Shown piece after piece: positions 42,807 through 50,792 of a stretch of 64,000 nt of DNA. The stretch spans positions 1 to 64,000 of the forward strand of contig NZ_JAVBXD010000023.1 of NCBI RefSeq assembly GCF_030756675.1. Reading direction: 5' to 3'. The DNA comes from Bacillus multifaciens. GTDB lineage: Bacteria; Bacillota; Bacilli; Bacillales; Bacillaceae_G. Every line of letters starts with the position of its first letter. Position 1 is the first letter of the stretch. The notes under the pieces were generated by a model, which was given only the letters and a program-made list of their open reading frames with translations, was not told the origin of the DNA and did no database searches. The position numbers and the translations under genes are program-made.

Positions 42807-42871
42807 CTTACAAAAATGTAAGGTTTACGTAAGCAAATTCAATGGCTCTTTTGTCATATTTCTCTCATAAT
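42807..42871 (+). promoter_or_regulatory. BceR-type promoter P4 (peptide 3)
   Basis: The element at 42807-42847 reads CTTACAAAAATGTAAG, GTTTA, CGTAAGCAAATTCAATGGCT. The -10 CATAAT (42866-42871) follows after 18 bp. Confidence 0.8.
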
Positions 42872-42919
42872 AGAAATAGATATAAAAGTTAGGGAGATTA
42901 TAGAAGGGAGACAAGTGAG

Positions 42920-43030
42920 ATGCAAAAAGAAGAAGTAGTTAAGTTTCCGTTAGTAGAGTGTTTTAGCTACTTTGGTGTTGCGATTGTATGTATTGGGATT
43001 TTTGATATAATTACAAACTTTATTGTTTAA
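42920..43030 (+). CDS. Small membrane peptide 3 (36 residues)
   Basis: A 36-residue peptide: MQKEEVVKFPLVECFSYFGV followed by AIVCIGIFDIITNFIV. It has a charged N-terminus and one TM helix with two Cys. It is not obviously homologous to peptides 1 and 2 but has the same size, layout and promoter type. The ribosome site AAGGGAGACAAGTGAG precedes the ATG, and its own terminator follows (43041). Function unknown. Confidence 0.72.
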   Translation: MQKEEVVKFPLVECFSYFGVAIVCIGIFDIITNFIV

Positions 43031-43040
43031 TAAATAAATG

Positions 43041-43072
43041 AACAAGAAGGCGAGCCTTCTTGTTTTTTTTAT
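43041..43072 (+). terminator. Terminator of small peptide gene 3
   Basis: AACAAGAAGGC / GCCTTCTTGTT followed by eight T. Confidence 0.9.
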
Positions 43073-43084
43073 TTTATATACATT

Positions 43085-43290
43085 TTAGAAAGTTGTACTA
43101 TATAAATACAAGTTGATGACATAAAAACCTCTTTTTTAAGGAGGGGAGAGAGCATCTGGCCGTGCATAGAAGCGGTTAGGGCCTTTTTCTGCCACATGCA
43201 AGATTTAAAACAAAGGGAGAAAGCAAGTAGCGGTCATGTTGTATTCTGCATAACGGCGGCTTATATGTTGAAAAATGAAAATGGATCGAT
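43085..43290 (+). repeat. bcr1-like dispersed repeat, copy 3
   Basis: TATATAAATACAAGTTGATG, GACATAAAAACC, GGAGAGAGCATCTGGCCGTG, AGAAGCGGTTAGGGCCTTTT, TCTGCCACATGCAAG and TTGTATTCTGCATAACGGCG occur in order. It lies just before the TatD-family gene, so that gene's promoter must lie within or before the repeat. Confidence 0.8.
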
Positions 43291-43317
43291 ATACAATGCC
43301 AAGAAAAGGTGATAGAA

Positions 43318-44076
43318 ATGAAATGGATTGATAGTCATATACATTTGGATCAATATAAAAGAGAAGAGCAATTCCAGTTAATTGAAGATATACAGAAGAC
43401 GAAGGAAATAGCAGGACTGATTGCGGTGTCGATGAATTATCATTCTTGTCAGCAAACATTGGAGTTAGCGAAGGATTATTCATTTATCTATCCAGCTCTT
43501 GGGTATCATCCTGAGCAAGATGTTGATTCCAAACAATGCGGAAAAATTTGTAAATTAATTGATAAAGAAGCACATCGTATTGCGGCGATTGGAGAAGTTG
43601 GTTTGCCTTATTATTTACGCCAAGAAAATCCGACATTGTTGTTAGAGCCATATATTGAAATGCTAGAAAGATTTGTACATATGGCTCAAAAGTATAATTT
43701 ACCAATCATATTACACGCTGTATACGATGATGCGGAAGTTGTTTGTGATTTACTTGAATCTTATCGAATACGCCATGCTCATTTTCATTGGTTTAAGGGA
43801 AGTGAACAAACGATGGAGAGAATGATAGGGAATGGGTATTATATTTCGGTTACCCCTGATATTGTATATAAAGAAAAAATTAAAGATATTGCTGCTTTTT
43901 ATCCGTTATCACATCTTATGGTGGAAACAGATGGACCGTGGAGATTTAATAATGAAATGACGCATCCAAGTATGATTTTGCAAGTGTTAAAGAGTGTAAG
44001 TGAAATAAAAGGAATATCGCTTGAAGATGCTGCGGAAACAATCTATAAAAATACAGTTCAATTTTATAATATATAA
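43318..44076 (+). CDS. TatD family metal-dependent hydrolase
   Basis: The 252-residue TIM-barrel hydrolase shows the metal ligands of the family: IDSHIHLDQY near the start, AIGEVGLPYY, LPIILHAVYDDAE, HFHWFKGSEQ and LMVETDGPWRF. TatD-like proteins are usually deoxyribonucleases, and this is a divergent member common in the B. cereus group. ATG 43318 follows AAAAGGTG; the in-frame GTG at 43309 lies within the ribosome site. A bcr1-like repeat lies on each side. Confidence 0.87.
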   Translation: MKWIDSHIHLDQYKREEQFQLIEDIQKTKEIAGLIAVSMNYHSCQQTLELAKDYSFIYPALGYHPEQDVDSKQCGKICKLIDKEAHRIAAIGEVGLPYYLRQENPTLLLEPYIEMLERFVHMAQKYNLPIILHAVYDDAEVVCDLLESYRIRHAHFHWFKGSEQTMERMIGNGYYISVTPDIVYKEKIKDIAAFYPLSHLMVETDGPWRFNNEMTHPSMILQVLKSVSEIKGISLEDAAETIYKNTVQFYNI

Positions 44077-44245
44077 ATTTAAGTTAAAAAAGGGCATAAA
44101 AACCCTTTTCTTTTAGGCGGACGAGAGTGCCTGGTCATGCGTAGAAGCGGTCAGGGCCTTTTCCTGCCACGTGCGAAGAGAGCAAGTAAGTGCAGGTCAT
44201 GATGTATTCTGCATAGCAGCGAATTATATGTTGAAACATTAAACT
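44070..44245 (+). repeat. bcr1-like dispersed repeat, copy 4
   Basis: GGGCATAAAAACCC, GACGAGAGTGCCTGGTCATG, GTAGAAGCGGTCAGGGCCTT, TTCCTGCCACGTGCGAAG and GTATTCTGCATAGCAGC occur in order. It overlaps the end of the TatD-family gene and is the third copy within 2 kb. Confidence 0.8.
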
Positions 44246-44285
44246 AGTTTCAATGATTGATAGAAAAATATTACATTTTTATATT

Positions 44286-44316
44286 TGTTTTGTATCTTTT
44301 GTATCTTTTGTATCGC
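44286..44316 (+). repeat. Short tandem repeat TTTTGTATC x3
   Basis: Three consecutive 9-bp units TTTTGTATC (TTTTGTATCTTTTGTATC plus TTTTGTATCG). It lies in the leader of the transglycosylase gene, about 120 bp before its start. Confidence 0.7.
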
Positions 44317-44431
44317 AAAATCAGACTTAAGAAGGATGTTGGAGCTGTATATTCTTGGTATGATAGATAAAGAGTTGTATATACGTAATGCTGAAAGGGG
44401 ACAAATTTCAGCGAAAGAAGAGGTAATATAC

Positions 44432-44965
44432 ATGAAGAAATTTTTTATAGGATTCTTAGTTGTTTTTGGAGTATATATGTTTTTTCGAGGCGAATCAGAA
44501 GGTGCGGGAAAACCTGTAAGCCAAACGAGTTATGTTGATTCAGAAGAAGCAAAACAGATAAAACAAATTATTAGCGAAGAGGCTAAGAAATATAATCTCC
44601 CAGAATGGATACCTCTTACAATTGCCGAGCACGAGAGTCGTTTTAATCCAAGAGCTGTTGGAGATCATGGAACATCGTTTGGGTTGTTTCAACTGCATCG
44701 CGGTGGTGGACTTGCTCCTGAAAATGTAACAGATGAGGAGTTAAAAGATCCGCGCAAAAATGCTGAAATTGCTATGCCTCATTTGGCAAAAGGATATAAA
44801 AGAGGTATGGAAAAAGGGTTAACAGAATTTGAGTTACTTAAATATGTAGCGAACACATCCGGTTGGCCCGGTACTCTCGGAACAGAGTGGACTGATAAAA
44901 ATATGAAATATAATATTGGTCTAGAGAATGTGTATTATCAAAATAAAGGTGTTATGAAAGAGTAG
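44432..44965 (+). CDS. Lytic transglycosylase-like (SLT domain) exported protein
   Basis: The 177-residue protein has an N-terminal signal/anchor (FFIGFLVVFGVYMFF) and a transglycosylase SLT-like domain: WIPLTIAEHESRFNPRAVGD contains the catalytic Glu (IAEHESRF), followed by HGTSFGLFQLHRGGG. It would cleave peptidoglycan at the cell surface. ATG 44432 follows AGAAGAGG; the 49-codon upstream extension in frame crosses repeat DNA and lacks a ribosome site. A terminator follows the stop. Confidence 0.85.
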   Translation: MKKFFIGFLVVFGVYMFFRGESEGAGKPVSQTSYVDSEEAKQIKQIISEEAKKYNLPEWIPLTIAEHESRFNPRAVGDHGTSFGLFQLHRGGGLAPENVTDEELKDPRKNAEIAMPHLAKGYKRGMEKGLTEFELLKYVANTSGWPGTLGTEWTDKNMKYNIGLENVYYQNKGVMKE

Positions 44966-44992
44966 GTTCTGTGATGACCTACTCTATTTTTC
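44959..44992 (+). terminator. Terminator of the transglycosylase gene
   Basis: AGAGTAGGT / ACCTACTCT followed by ATTTTTC, overlapping the stop codon. Confidence 0.85.
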
Positions 44993-45751
44993 TATAAAAT
45001 ATGTCTCTAACTGTTCTTTTACTGTTTGTAATTGCATAGAAACTTGAGGGATGTTATAGCCAACATATAGTGGTGAAACGACAAACCGGGGAACAATTTT
45101 ACATATCATTTTTCCCTCTAAGTTATAAAAAAACATGTTATAACTATTACATCGTTTATGAAAGTCTTGTAATACGTAGCGTACGGTTTTTTGAATATAA
45201 TCAGCCATTAGGTCAATTTGATTTGTATTTTCTATTATAATGTTAAACTCTGTGAAGCCGATAATTGGATGAGTAGAAATATTTAGTTCAATTCCGTGTT
45301 CTTTGCTTACAACGATTCCTTTGAAGTGTTCGGTTCTTATATTTTGTCGATAGTCGACTTGTTCCATGCCGATAATTTGCATATGTGCATGGTGAATTGT
45401 TCCCCCTGATAGAGGTCCATGGTTTTTATATAAAATAACAGATTGGAATTTTTCGCTTTGCTCTAACGATAACCAGTGCCCAACTGAAAATCGGATAAGC
45501 TTTCGCATATGCTCTTGGGTATAGGTTGCAATATGATCATGACAATTATTAGTTTCGATAATGACTGTTTGTAATGTATTTTGTAATGTCGGATATTTAT
45601 TTTTTAGCCAAATAATTGTTTCGTCCGTTTCTAAAATATCGCTTAGTTGTGTGTGATCGCAAAATGGGCAAGTTGTTTTTTTATTTTGCATGCTGTTTGG
45701 TTTTTGTTGACTAATCTGATTTACAAAGTATAACTGTTGTTGTGTCTCCAT
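44984..45751 (-). CDS. DUF4931 protein (HIT/GalT-like nucleotidyl hydrolase or transferase fold)
   Basis: The 255-residue protein has a zinc-type CPFCDH motif near the start. The HIT-like catalytic motif HHAHMQIIG (H-x-H-x-Q) lies in GPLSGGTIHHAHMQIIGME, as in galactose-1-phosphate uridylyltransferases. The fold is thus nucleotide-binding, but the substrate is unknown. ATG 45751 (METQQQLYF) has AGGGGGA just upstream and is preferred over the in-frame ATG at 45772. It converges on the transglycosylase gene. Confidence 0.83.
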   Translation of the reverse strand: METQQQLYFVNQISQQKPNSMQNKKTTCPFCDHTQLSDILETDETIIWLKNKYPTLQNTLQTVIIETNNCHDHIATYTQEHMRKLIRFSVGHWLSLEQSEKFQSVILYKNHGPLSGGTIHHAHMQIIGMEQVDYRQNIRTEHFKGIVVSKEHGIELNISTHPIIGFTEFNIIIENTNQIDLMADYIQKTVRYVLQDFHKRCNSYNMFFYNLEGKMICKIVPRFVVSPLYVGYNIPQVSMQLQTVKEQLETYFIEK

Positions 45752-45824
45752 ATTTCTCCCCCTATTTGTCATATTCCAACTAGTACATATTCGTGAAAAG
45801 TCATTTTAAATCCTTTATAGTGGA

Positions 45825-45959
45825 ATTAGGAAAAACGGGAATATTACAGATGTAGGTACGCATGAGGAACTGATGGAGAATCATACATATTATAAAAAAA
45901 TTGTACAACAGCAATTTGCTATGGAAAAAAGTAAAGACGAGCTATCCTGCTTGAGTTAG
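45825..45959 (+). pseudogene. 3' remnant of an ABC exporter gene
   Basis: The frame reads NGNITDVGTHEELMENHTYY, then KKIVQQQFAMEKSKDE to a stop. This is the typical end of MsbA/LmrA-type exporter ATPases (G-x-I-x-x-x-GTHEEL). Only ~44 codons remain and no start is present. The terminator after it is intact. Confidence 0.82.
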
Positions 45960-45981
45960 GATAGCTCGTCTTTACTTTTTT
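45925..45981. terminator. Bidirectional terminator (ABC remnant / PSM-like peptide)
   Basis: AAAGTAAAGACGAGCTATCC / GGATAGCTCGTCTTTACTTT with A and T tracts. Confidence 0.9.
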
Positions 45982-45991
45982 CGTCATCTTT

Positions 45992-46069
45992 TCATACGTT
46001 GTTAATTTCATCAACAATTGGTTTTGCATCAACTAAAATGTGAATAACGGTTTTTACAATATCTATCAT
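45992..46069 (-). CDS. PSM-like amphipathic peptide (25 residues)
   Basis: The 25-residue peptide MIDIVKTVIHILVDAKPIVD-EINNV has no signal sequence. Its heptad-like spacing of Ile/Val against Asp/Lys/Glu would form an amphipathic helix. Size and style resemble staphylococcal phenol-soluble modulins (M-x-x-IV-x-x-I-x-x-IVD). A very strong ribosome site AAAGGAGGAATAACAC precedes the ATG, and a terminator follows 10 bp after the stop. A membrane-active or signalling peptide is suspected. Confidence 0.62.
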   Translation of the reverse strand: MIDIVKTVIHILVDAKPIVDEINNV

Positions 46070-46223
46070 GTGTTATTCCTCCTTTTATTTTTGAGTCACA
46101 GCTGTCTTTTATGTATGAATATGTCTATTTACATTATTTTCAGAAAAATGACTATTCAAACCTATTTTAGGAGAGTATAATGAAAAGGTAAGTATAAAAT
46201 TCCGTACGAAAGAGGTGAAAGAG

Positions 46224-46358
46224 ATGAATCGTTCTATAGTTATGCGCACGCAATTTCTAGATTTTATCTACATTTGTCGTGCAATTTTTCATCGTGTAGT
46301 TGCTAACGGGATACGTATGCCTTTTTTTAGCAATTTCATACTAACTATTGAACGATAG
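46224..46358 (+). CDS. Leader peptide of the ABC-F gene (44 residues)
   Basis: A 44-codon ORF starts MNRSIVMRTQFLDFIYICRA behind the ribosome site AGAGGTGAAAGAG and ends 33 bp before a terminator hairpin that precedes the ABC-F gene. Its Arg/Phe/Ile-rich sequence has no domain. Leader ORF plus terminator is the layout of ribosome-mediated attenuation known for vmlR/msr-type genes, where drug-stalled ribosomes prevent termination. Confidence 0.65.
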   Translation: MNRSIVMRTQFLDFIYICRAIFHRVVANGIRMPFFSNFILTIER

Positions 46359-46390
46359 AAGTCTCTTCACCCATTTTATAGAAACGTGTG

Positions 46391-46469
46391 AGAAGGGAAC
46401 TATGGTGGTTCCCTTTTCTATTTTGAAATAAAAGCCGTGGGTAAGGTTCTTTACTCATGGCTTTTTTAC
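46391..46469 (+). promoter_or_regulatory. Tandem attenuator terminators before the ABC-F gene
   Basis: The first hairpin, AGAAGGGAAC / GTTCCCTTTTCT with TATTTT (46391-46425), is followed by AAAAGCCGTGGGTAA / TTACTCATGGCTTTTTT (46430-46467). Both lie between the leader ORF and the ABC-F ribosome site, so default transcription should stop here. Confidence 0.8.
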
Positions 46470-46490
46470 GTTGAAAGGAGTACGGAAAAG

Positions 46491-48356
46491 ATGATGATTT
46501 GTAGTGTAAATAATATAGCGAAGACGTTTGGTGGAAATATCATATTTGAGAATATATCACTTGAAATAAAGAAAGGCGAACGTATTGGTTTAGTTGGCCG
46601 AAACGGCAGTGGGAAAACAACAATTTTTCAACTGTTAACGGGGATTGAACATGTGGATGGCGGTGCGATTCATATGAAGAAAGGTACGCGTATTGGTCAT
46701 GTTGCTCAAATTCCGAGGTTTGCGGAAGGAATGACTGTATATGATGTATTACGTTCTGCATTTGTGAAAGAGCAAGCATTAGAAAGAAAGATGCGGGAAC
46801 TTGAAGAGAAGATGGCTGTAGACGTTACGGAAAAAATAATGGCGGAGTACGGAGAAATACAGGAGCAGTTTTCGTTTTTAGGTGGTTATGAAATAGAAGC
46901 GAATATGATGAAAGTGGCTAATGGTCTGCAAGTGACAGAATTATTTTCGCGCAACTTTATAGAACTAAGCGGCGGTGAACAGACGAAAGTGAGTCTTGCA
47001 TATATGCTTCTTAAAAAACCGGACTTATTGCTCCTAGATGAACCGACAAACCATTTAGATTTATTTGCAGTAGAATGGCTTGAGCAATTTTTAAAGGAAT
47101 ATGATGGGACAGTCGTTGTCATTTCACATGATCGTTATTTCTTGGATGAAGTCGTAACGAAGATTTTTGATTTAGAAGATGGGGAAATACATGTTTACCA
47201 TACGAACTATTCACAGTTTGTAAAGGAGAAAGAAGAAAGATTATTGCAAGAGTTTCAAGCGTATCAAGAGCAGCAAAAGAAAATCAAGAAAATGAAGGAA
47301 GCTATTAAAAGGCTTAGGGAATGGGCCAATCAAGCAAATCCGCCAAACGAGGGATTGCATAAACGTGCTCGCAATATGGAACGCGCTCTAGAGAGAATGG
47401 AAAAATTGAAGAAACCAACTTTAGAGCATAAGCAAATGGGTCTTCAGTTTGAAGGACAAGAACGAAGCGGGAAAGACGTTGTGATCATGAAAGAAGTGGG
47501 AAAGAATTTTGATGAATATGTGTTATTTCAAAATGTAGAATTACATGTTCGTTTTCAAGAGCGCGTTGCGATTGTTGGACGGAACGGTACAGGAAAGACA
47601 ACGCTATTGAAATTATTATTACAAGAAATGAATCCAGATACAGGTGAAATTCGCATTGGTAGCGGAGTAAAGCTTGGCTATTTGTCTCAACATATGCAAT
47701 TGAACAGTAAACAAACGGTATTAGAAATGTTCAGGGAGCAGGTAGCGGTAACGGAAGGCGAAGCACGTCATATACTTGCTCGCTTTCTATTCTACGGACC
47801 AGCTGTATTTAAAAAGGTGAATCAATTAAGCGGGGGCGAGCGAATGCGTTTGCGGTTAGCGCAGCTCATGCATCAAGATATTAATTTTCTTGTACTTGAT
47901 GAACCGACAAATCACCTTGATATTGAATCAAGAGAAGTATTAGAAGAAGCGCTTGAACAGTATAATGGAACGATTTTAGCTGTATCTCATGATCGTTATT
48001 TCTTAAATAAATTGTTCCCTAAAACGTATTGGATTGATAATCAAACGGCGTATGGGTTTGCTGGAAATTATGCTTGGGCACGTGAAAAGTGGGAAGAAAA
48101 AAGAGAAACAGAACAACGAAGCGTTGAGAAAAAGGAACGAGTAGCAGCTGCGCCAAAGCCTATAAATAAGAGCATTATTCATCTGGAAGAACAGCTTATG
48201 AATGTGGAGAAAAGTATATACGAGATAGACTGTCAAATGGCGAAAACGAAAAGTGTTGAAGAGCTGGAGAAGTTGCATCATGAAAAAGAGGAAAAAGAGT
48301 TGTTAAGAACAAAATTATATGAGGATTTGGAGAGTAGTATAGATATGAAAGAGTAA
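46491..48356 (+). CDS. ABC-F family ribosomal protection protein (VmlR/Msr-like)
   Basis: The 621-residue cytoplasmic protein has two ATPase domains and no TM segment. Walker A motifs are GRNGSGKTT and GRNGTGKTT. Signatures are LSGGEQTKVSLAY and LSGGERMRLRLAQ. Walker B motifs are LLLLDEPTNHLD and FLVLDEPTNHLD. The charged linker between them (AIKRLREWANQANPPNEGLH) is the ribosome-contacting antibiotic-resistance domain region, and a Lys/Glu coiled coil ends the protein. Such proteins displace lincosamides, streptogramins A or pleuromutilins. ATG 46491 follows AAAGGAG. The leader ORF and attenuator support drug-inducible expression. Confidence 0.9.
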   Translation: MMICSVNNIAKTFGGNIIFENISLEIKKGERIGLVGRNGSGKTTIFQLLTGIEHVDGGAIHMKKGTRIGHVAQIPRFAEGMTVYDVLRSAFVKEQALERKMRELEEKMAVDVTEKIMAEYGEIQEQFSFLGGYEIEANMMKVANGLQVTELFSRNFIELSGGEQTKVSLAYMLLKKPDLLLLDEPTNHLDLFAVEWLEQFLKEYDGTVVVISHDRYFLDEVVTKIFDLEDGEIHVYHTNYSQFVKEKEERLLQEFQAYQEQQKKIKKMKEAIKRLREWANQANPPNEGLHKRARNMERALERMEKLKKPTLEHKQMGLQFEGQERSGKDVVIMKEVGKNFDEYVLFQNVELHVRFQERVAIVGRNGTGKTTLLKLLLQEMNPDTGEIRIGSGVKLGYLSQHMQLNSKQTVLEMFREQVAVTEGEARHILARFLFYGPAVFKKVNQLSGGERMRLRLAQLMHQDINFLVLDEPTNHLDIESREVLEEALEQYNGTILAVSHDRYFLNKLFPKTYWIDNQTAYGFAGNYAWAREKWEEKRETEQRSVEKKERVAAAPKPINKSIIHLEEQLMNVEKSIYEIDCQMAKTKSVEELEKLHHEKEEKELLRTKLYEDLESSIDMKE

Positions 48357-48379
48357 AAGCTGGTGTATGCCAGCTTTTT
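48355..48379 (+). terminator. ABC-F gene terminator
   Basis: AAAAGCTGG / CCAGCTTTTT overlapping the stop codon. Confidence 0.88.
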
Positions 48380-48441
48380 AAATTTCTTATATATAAATTT
48401 ATTTAAGTCATCGCTTTGTTGTTGTATTGCACGTAATCTGT

Positions 48442-48633
48442 TTAATTTTTAGAGGTTGATTCTTTTTTTGTAGAAAATAACCACATGAGAAATTCATAAA
48501 ATACCACTAAAAATAATGACTGTATAATATTTTCGATCCATTTAAATTGGTTATAATTGTTATAATCAAATAAAACGAGAATAATATATAAGGAAATCAA
48601 TAAAATTAAAGGTCTTTTAAGTTTTAGATTCAT
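48442..48633 (-). CDS. Small two-TM membrane protein
   Basis: The 63-residue protein starts MNLKLKRPLILLISLYIILV. It has two hydrophobic segments separated by a polar loop (FDYNNYNQFKWIEN) and a Ser/Lys-rich tail, with no recognised family. ATG 48633 has AAAGGAG 10 bp upstream; the in-frame ATG at 48642 would be too close. It stands alone. Confidence 0.6.
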   Translation of the reverse strand: MNLKLKRPLILLISLYIILVLFDYNNYNQFKWIENIIQSLFLVVFYEFLMWLFSTKKESTSKN

Positions 48634-48801
48634 AAGTATCATTCTCCTTTACATATTAGCCACAATGCCACTTTAACATAAAACACTTGTGGTTTCTATA
48701 TATTGGAATTTTGTTGCGACATTCCTATTTTTAAAAGGAGGGGATAAAGAGGGTAAGAATATGGATTCTATATATTTTGTTTGAATACGAGGTGAAACTG
48801 T

Positions 48802-49995
48802 ATGCTAGGATATGCCCGGCTACTTACGATTGTGCTCATTTGTGTTATATATGCACTGCAGATTCCACATGGGGAACTAGGTTTGCAATTATTTGTTGGT
48901 GCTGCCTGTTTGATTTATGTTGTGAATCATTGTTTGCTTATGACATCACATAGCGGAGAGCGACGAATATGTTTTATATTGTTATCGAATGGGATTGTAA
49001 CGGCTATATTGGGATTCTTATTTCCAAAAGTAGATTTGTATTTAGTTTTGTTCGGTGTAGATGCGATAACTTTATTTATTAATATTCAATCGAAAGTGAT
49101 AGCCCGTTTTTTTATTGGATTTTTCTTTATCTGTTGGTTTGCTATTTTAATATATTCATATCAATATTTTGGAGAACTTGAAATTTGGGGGAATCTTATT
49201 TCGTTTATGTTCGTTGTATTTAGTGCTCTTACTGGAGGGTTAATTAAAAAACTAACATTAGCTCGCCAAACGGTAGATGAACAGTATGAAAAATTGACTT
49301 CATCACATGAAGCGCTACAAGAAGCGCATGAGCAATTGCAGCTATATGCAAAAGAGGTGGAAGAATTAGCGGCAGTGAAAGAACGAAATGAGATTGCGCG
49401 TGAAATTCATGATACGGTTGGTCATAATATGACGGCGTTGCTTGTTCAACTGCAGCTTGCTGAGGAGTTATTGAAACAGAAATCAGATGAGACTGGGGCG
49501 GTTTTGCAAACATGTCATGAGTTAGCAAAACGGTCGTTACAAGAGGTGAGAGCGTCTGTTCGAACTTTGAAAGAAGAAGAGAATGCAGGAGATTTAGTCG
49601 GTAATATTAGGCAGATGTTACATGAATTTTCGCATGCAACAAATGTGAGAACGACATTTAAATTGCATGGTGATCCAGTCACCATTCCGTTGTCATTACA
49701 CCCAACTATATTGCGTATTATGCAGGAATCGTTAACAAATGCAAAGCGTCATGGTAAGGCGAATACATGTGAAATGAAACTTTCTTGCTTGGATGGAAAG
49801 GTACACATATTCATTTCTGATGATGGAGCAGGCGTAAATGAAGTGCATCCTGGTTTTGGACTTATTAATATGAAAGAACGTGTAGAAGAACGCGGAGGAA
49901 TGATTCGGTTTGAAAGTGAAAAAGATAAAGGATTTCAACTAAACGTAGAGTTCCCACTAAGGGAAAAGACGTGGGTAATAGGGGGAGCGGTATGA
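48802..49995 (+). CDS. LnrJ-like sensor histidine kinase (NarL-type)
   Basis: The 397-residue kinase has five to six N-terminal TM segments (residues 1-145), a short coiled coil (~155-195; EALQEAHEQLQLYAKEVEEL) and a HisKA_3 domain with the phospho-acceptor His in EIAREIHDTVGHNM. The compact ATPase domain has RIMQESLTNAKRHG and GFGLINMKERVEERGG. This architecture and the gene order HK-RR-ATPase-permease-permease match B. subtilis lnrJKLMN (yfiJKLMN). That system senses polyene linear antibiotics such as linearmycin and exports them. The end overlaps the regulator gene by 4 bp. Confidence 0.88.
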   Translation: MLGYARLLTIVLICVIYALQIPHGELGLQLFVGAACLIYVVNHCLLMTSHSGERRICFILLSNGIVTAILGFLFPKVDLYLVLFGVDAITLFINIQSKVIARFFIGFFFICWFAILIYSYQYFGELEIWGNLISFMFVVFSALTGGLIKKLTLARQTVDEQYEKLTSSHEALQEAHEQLQLYAKEVEELAAVKERNEIAREIHDTVGHNMTALLVQLQLAEELLKQKSDETGAVLQTCHELAKRSLQEVRASVRTLKEEENAGDLVGNIRQMLHEFSHATNVRTTFKLHGDPVTIPLSLHPTILRIMQESLTNAKRHGKANTCEMKLSCLDGKVHIFISDDGAGVNEVHPGFGLINMKERVEERGGMIRFESEKDKGFQLNVEFPLREKTWVIGGAV

Positions 49996-50654
49996 TTCGA
50001 ATTATGATTGTTGACGATCAGTCGTTAGTTCGTGATGGATTAGCGATGTTATTAAATTTACGTCCAGAACTTGAAGTAGTTGGAACTGCAAGTGATGGAG
50101 AAGAGGCCGCGCAAAATGCCGAACGATTTCAGCCTGAAATCATTTTAATGGATATCCGTATGCCGCGTGCAAACGGTGTAGAAGGAACGCGTTTAATAAG
50201 GGAGCAATTTCCTCATATAAAAGTACTGATGTTGACGACGTTTAATGATAGTGAACTTATTTTTGAAGCGCTTGAACAAGGGGCAAGCGGCTATTTATTA
50301 AAAGATATGGCCACAGATACAATTGTGCAAGCAATCTTGACTGTACATGCAGGGGGAGTTGTACTCCCGCAAGATATGACCGCTGAAATTGTGAAAGAAT
50401 TGAAGAGAACAAAAGTAGATAGTATTACTGAGCAACATGCTCCAAAACAAATAGAGCAGTTAACAGAACGGGAAGTGGAAGTGTTGCGGGAATTAGGATA
50501 TGGATTAAATAATAAAGAAATTGCCGAGAAGCTATTTATTACAGAAGGAACGGTAAAAAATCACGTCTCTAATATTATTAGTAAATTGGAGCTTCGCGAC
50601 CGAACACAAGCAGCTATTTTTGCGGTGCGGTACGGTGTGACAGCTTACATATGA
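49992..50654 (+). CDS. LnrK-like response regulator (NarL/FixJ family)
   Basis: The 220-residue regulator has receiver residues in IMIVDDQSLVRDGLAMLLNL, the phospho-acceptor Asp in IILMDIRMPRANG and Lys in YLLKDM. The LuxR-type helix-turn-helix is LTEREVEVLRELGYGLNNKE with KLFITEGTVKNHVSNI. ATG 49992 (MIRIMIVDD) overlaps the kinase stop as ATGA, so translation is coupled. It should activate the ABC genes downstream. Confidence 0.92.
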   Translation: MIRIMIVDDQSLVRDGLAMLLNLRPELEVVGTASDGEEAAQNAERFQPEIILMDIRMPRANGVEGTRLIREQFPHIKVLMLTTFNDSELIFEALEQGASGYLLKDMATDTIVQAILTVHAGGVVLPQDMTAEIVKELKRTKVDSITEQHAPKQIEQLTEREVEVLRELGYGLNNKEIAEKLFITEGTVKNHVSNIISKLELRDRTQAAIFAVRYGVTAYI

Positions 50655-50675
50655 CTTTTGGCATAGATAAGTATG

Positions 50676-50704
50676 AAAAAGCAGCAGATAATGCTGCTTT
50701 TTTG
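50676..50704 (+). terminator. Terminator between the two-component and ABC genes
   Basis: AAAAAGCAGC / GCTGCTTTTTTG. It splits the locus into two transcription units, with the ABC promoter in 50705-50790. Confidence 0.85.
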
Positions 50705-50792
50705 TTATGCATTTTCTATCTAAAGAGAGATGGAAAGATGAGGAAATCCTTTTACAATCATAGTGAGATTACATTAAAGGGGCTGAATCGAC

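Noticed and set aside
44285-44431. N-terminal extension of the transglycosylase frame (MFCIFCIFC...)
   Set aside because: It is produced by a 9-bp tandem repeat and has no ribosome site; ATG 44432 has one and begins a proper signal anchor.
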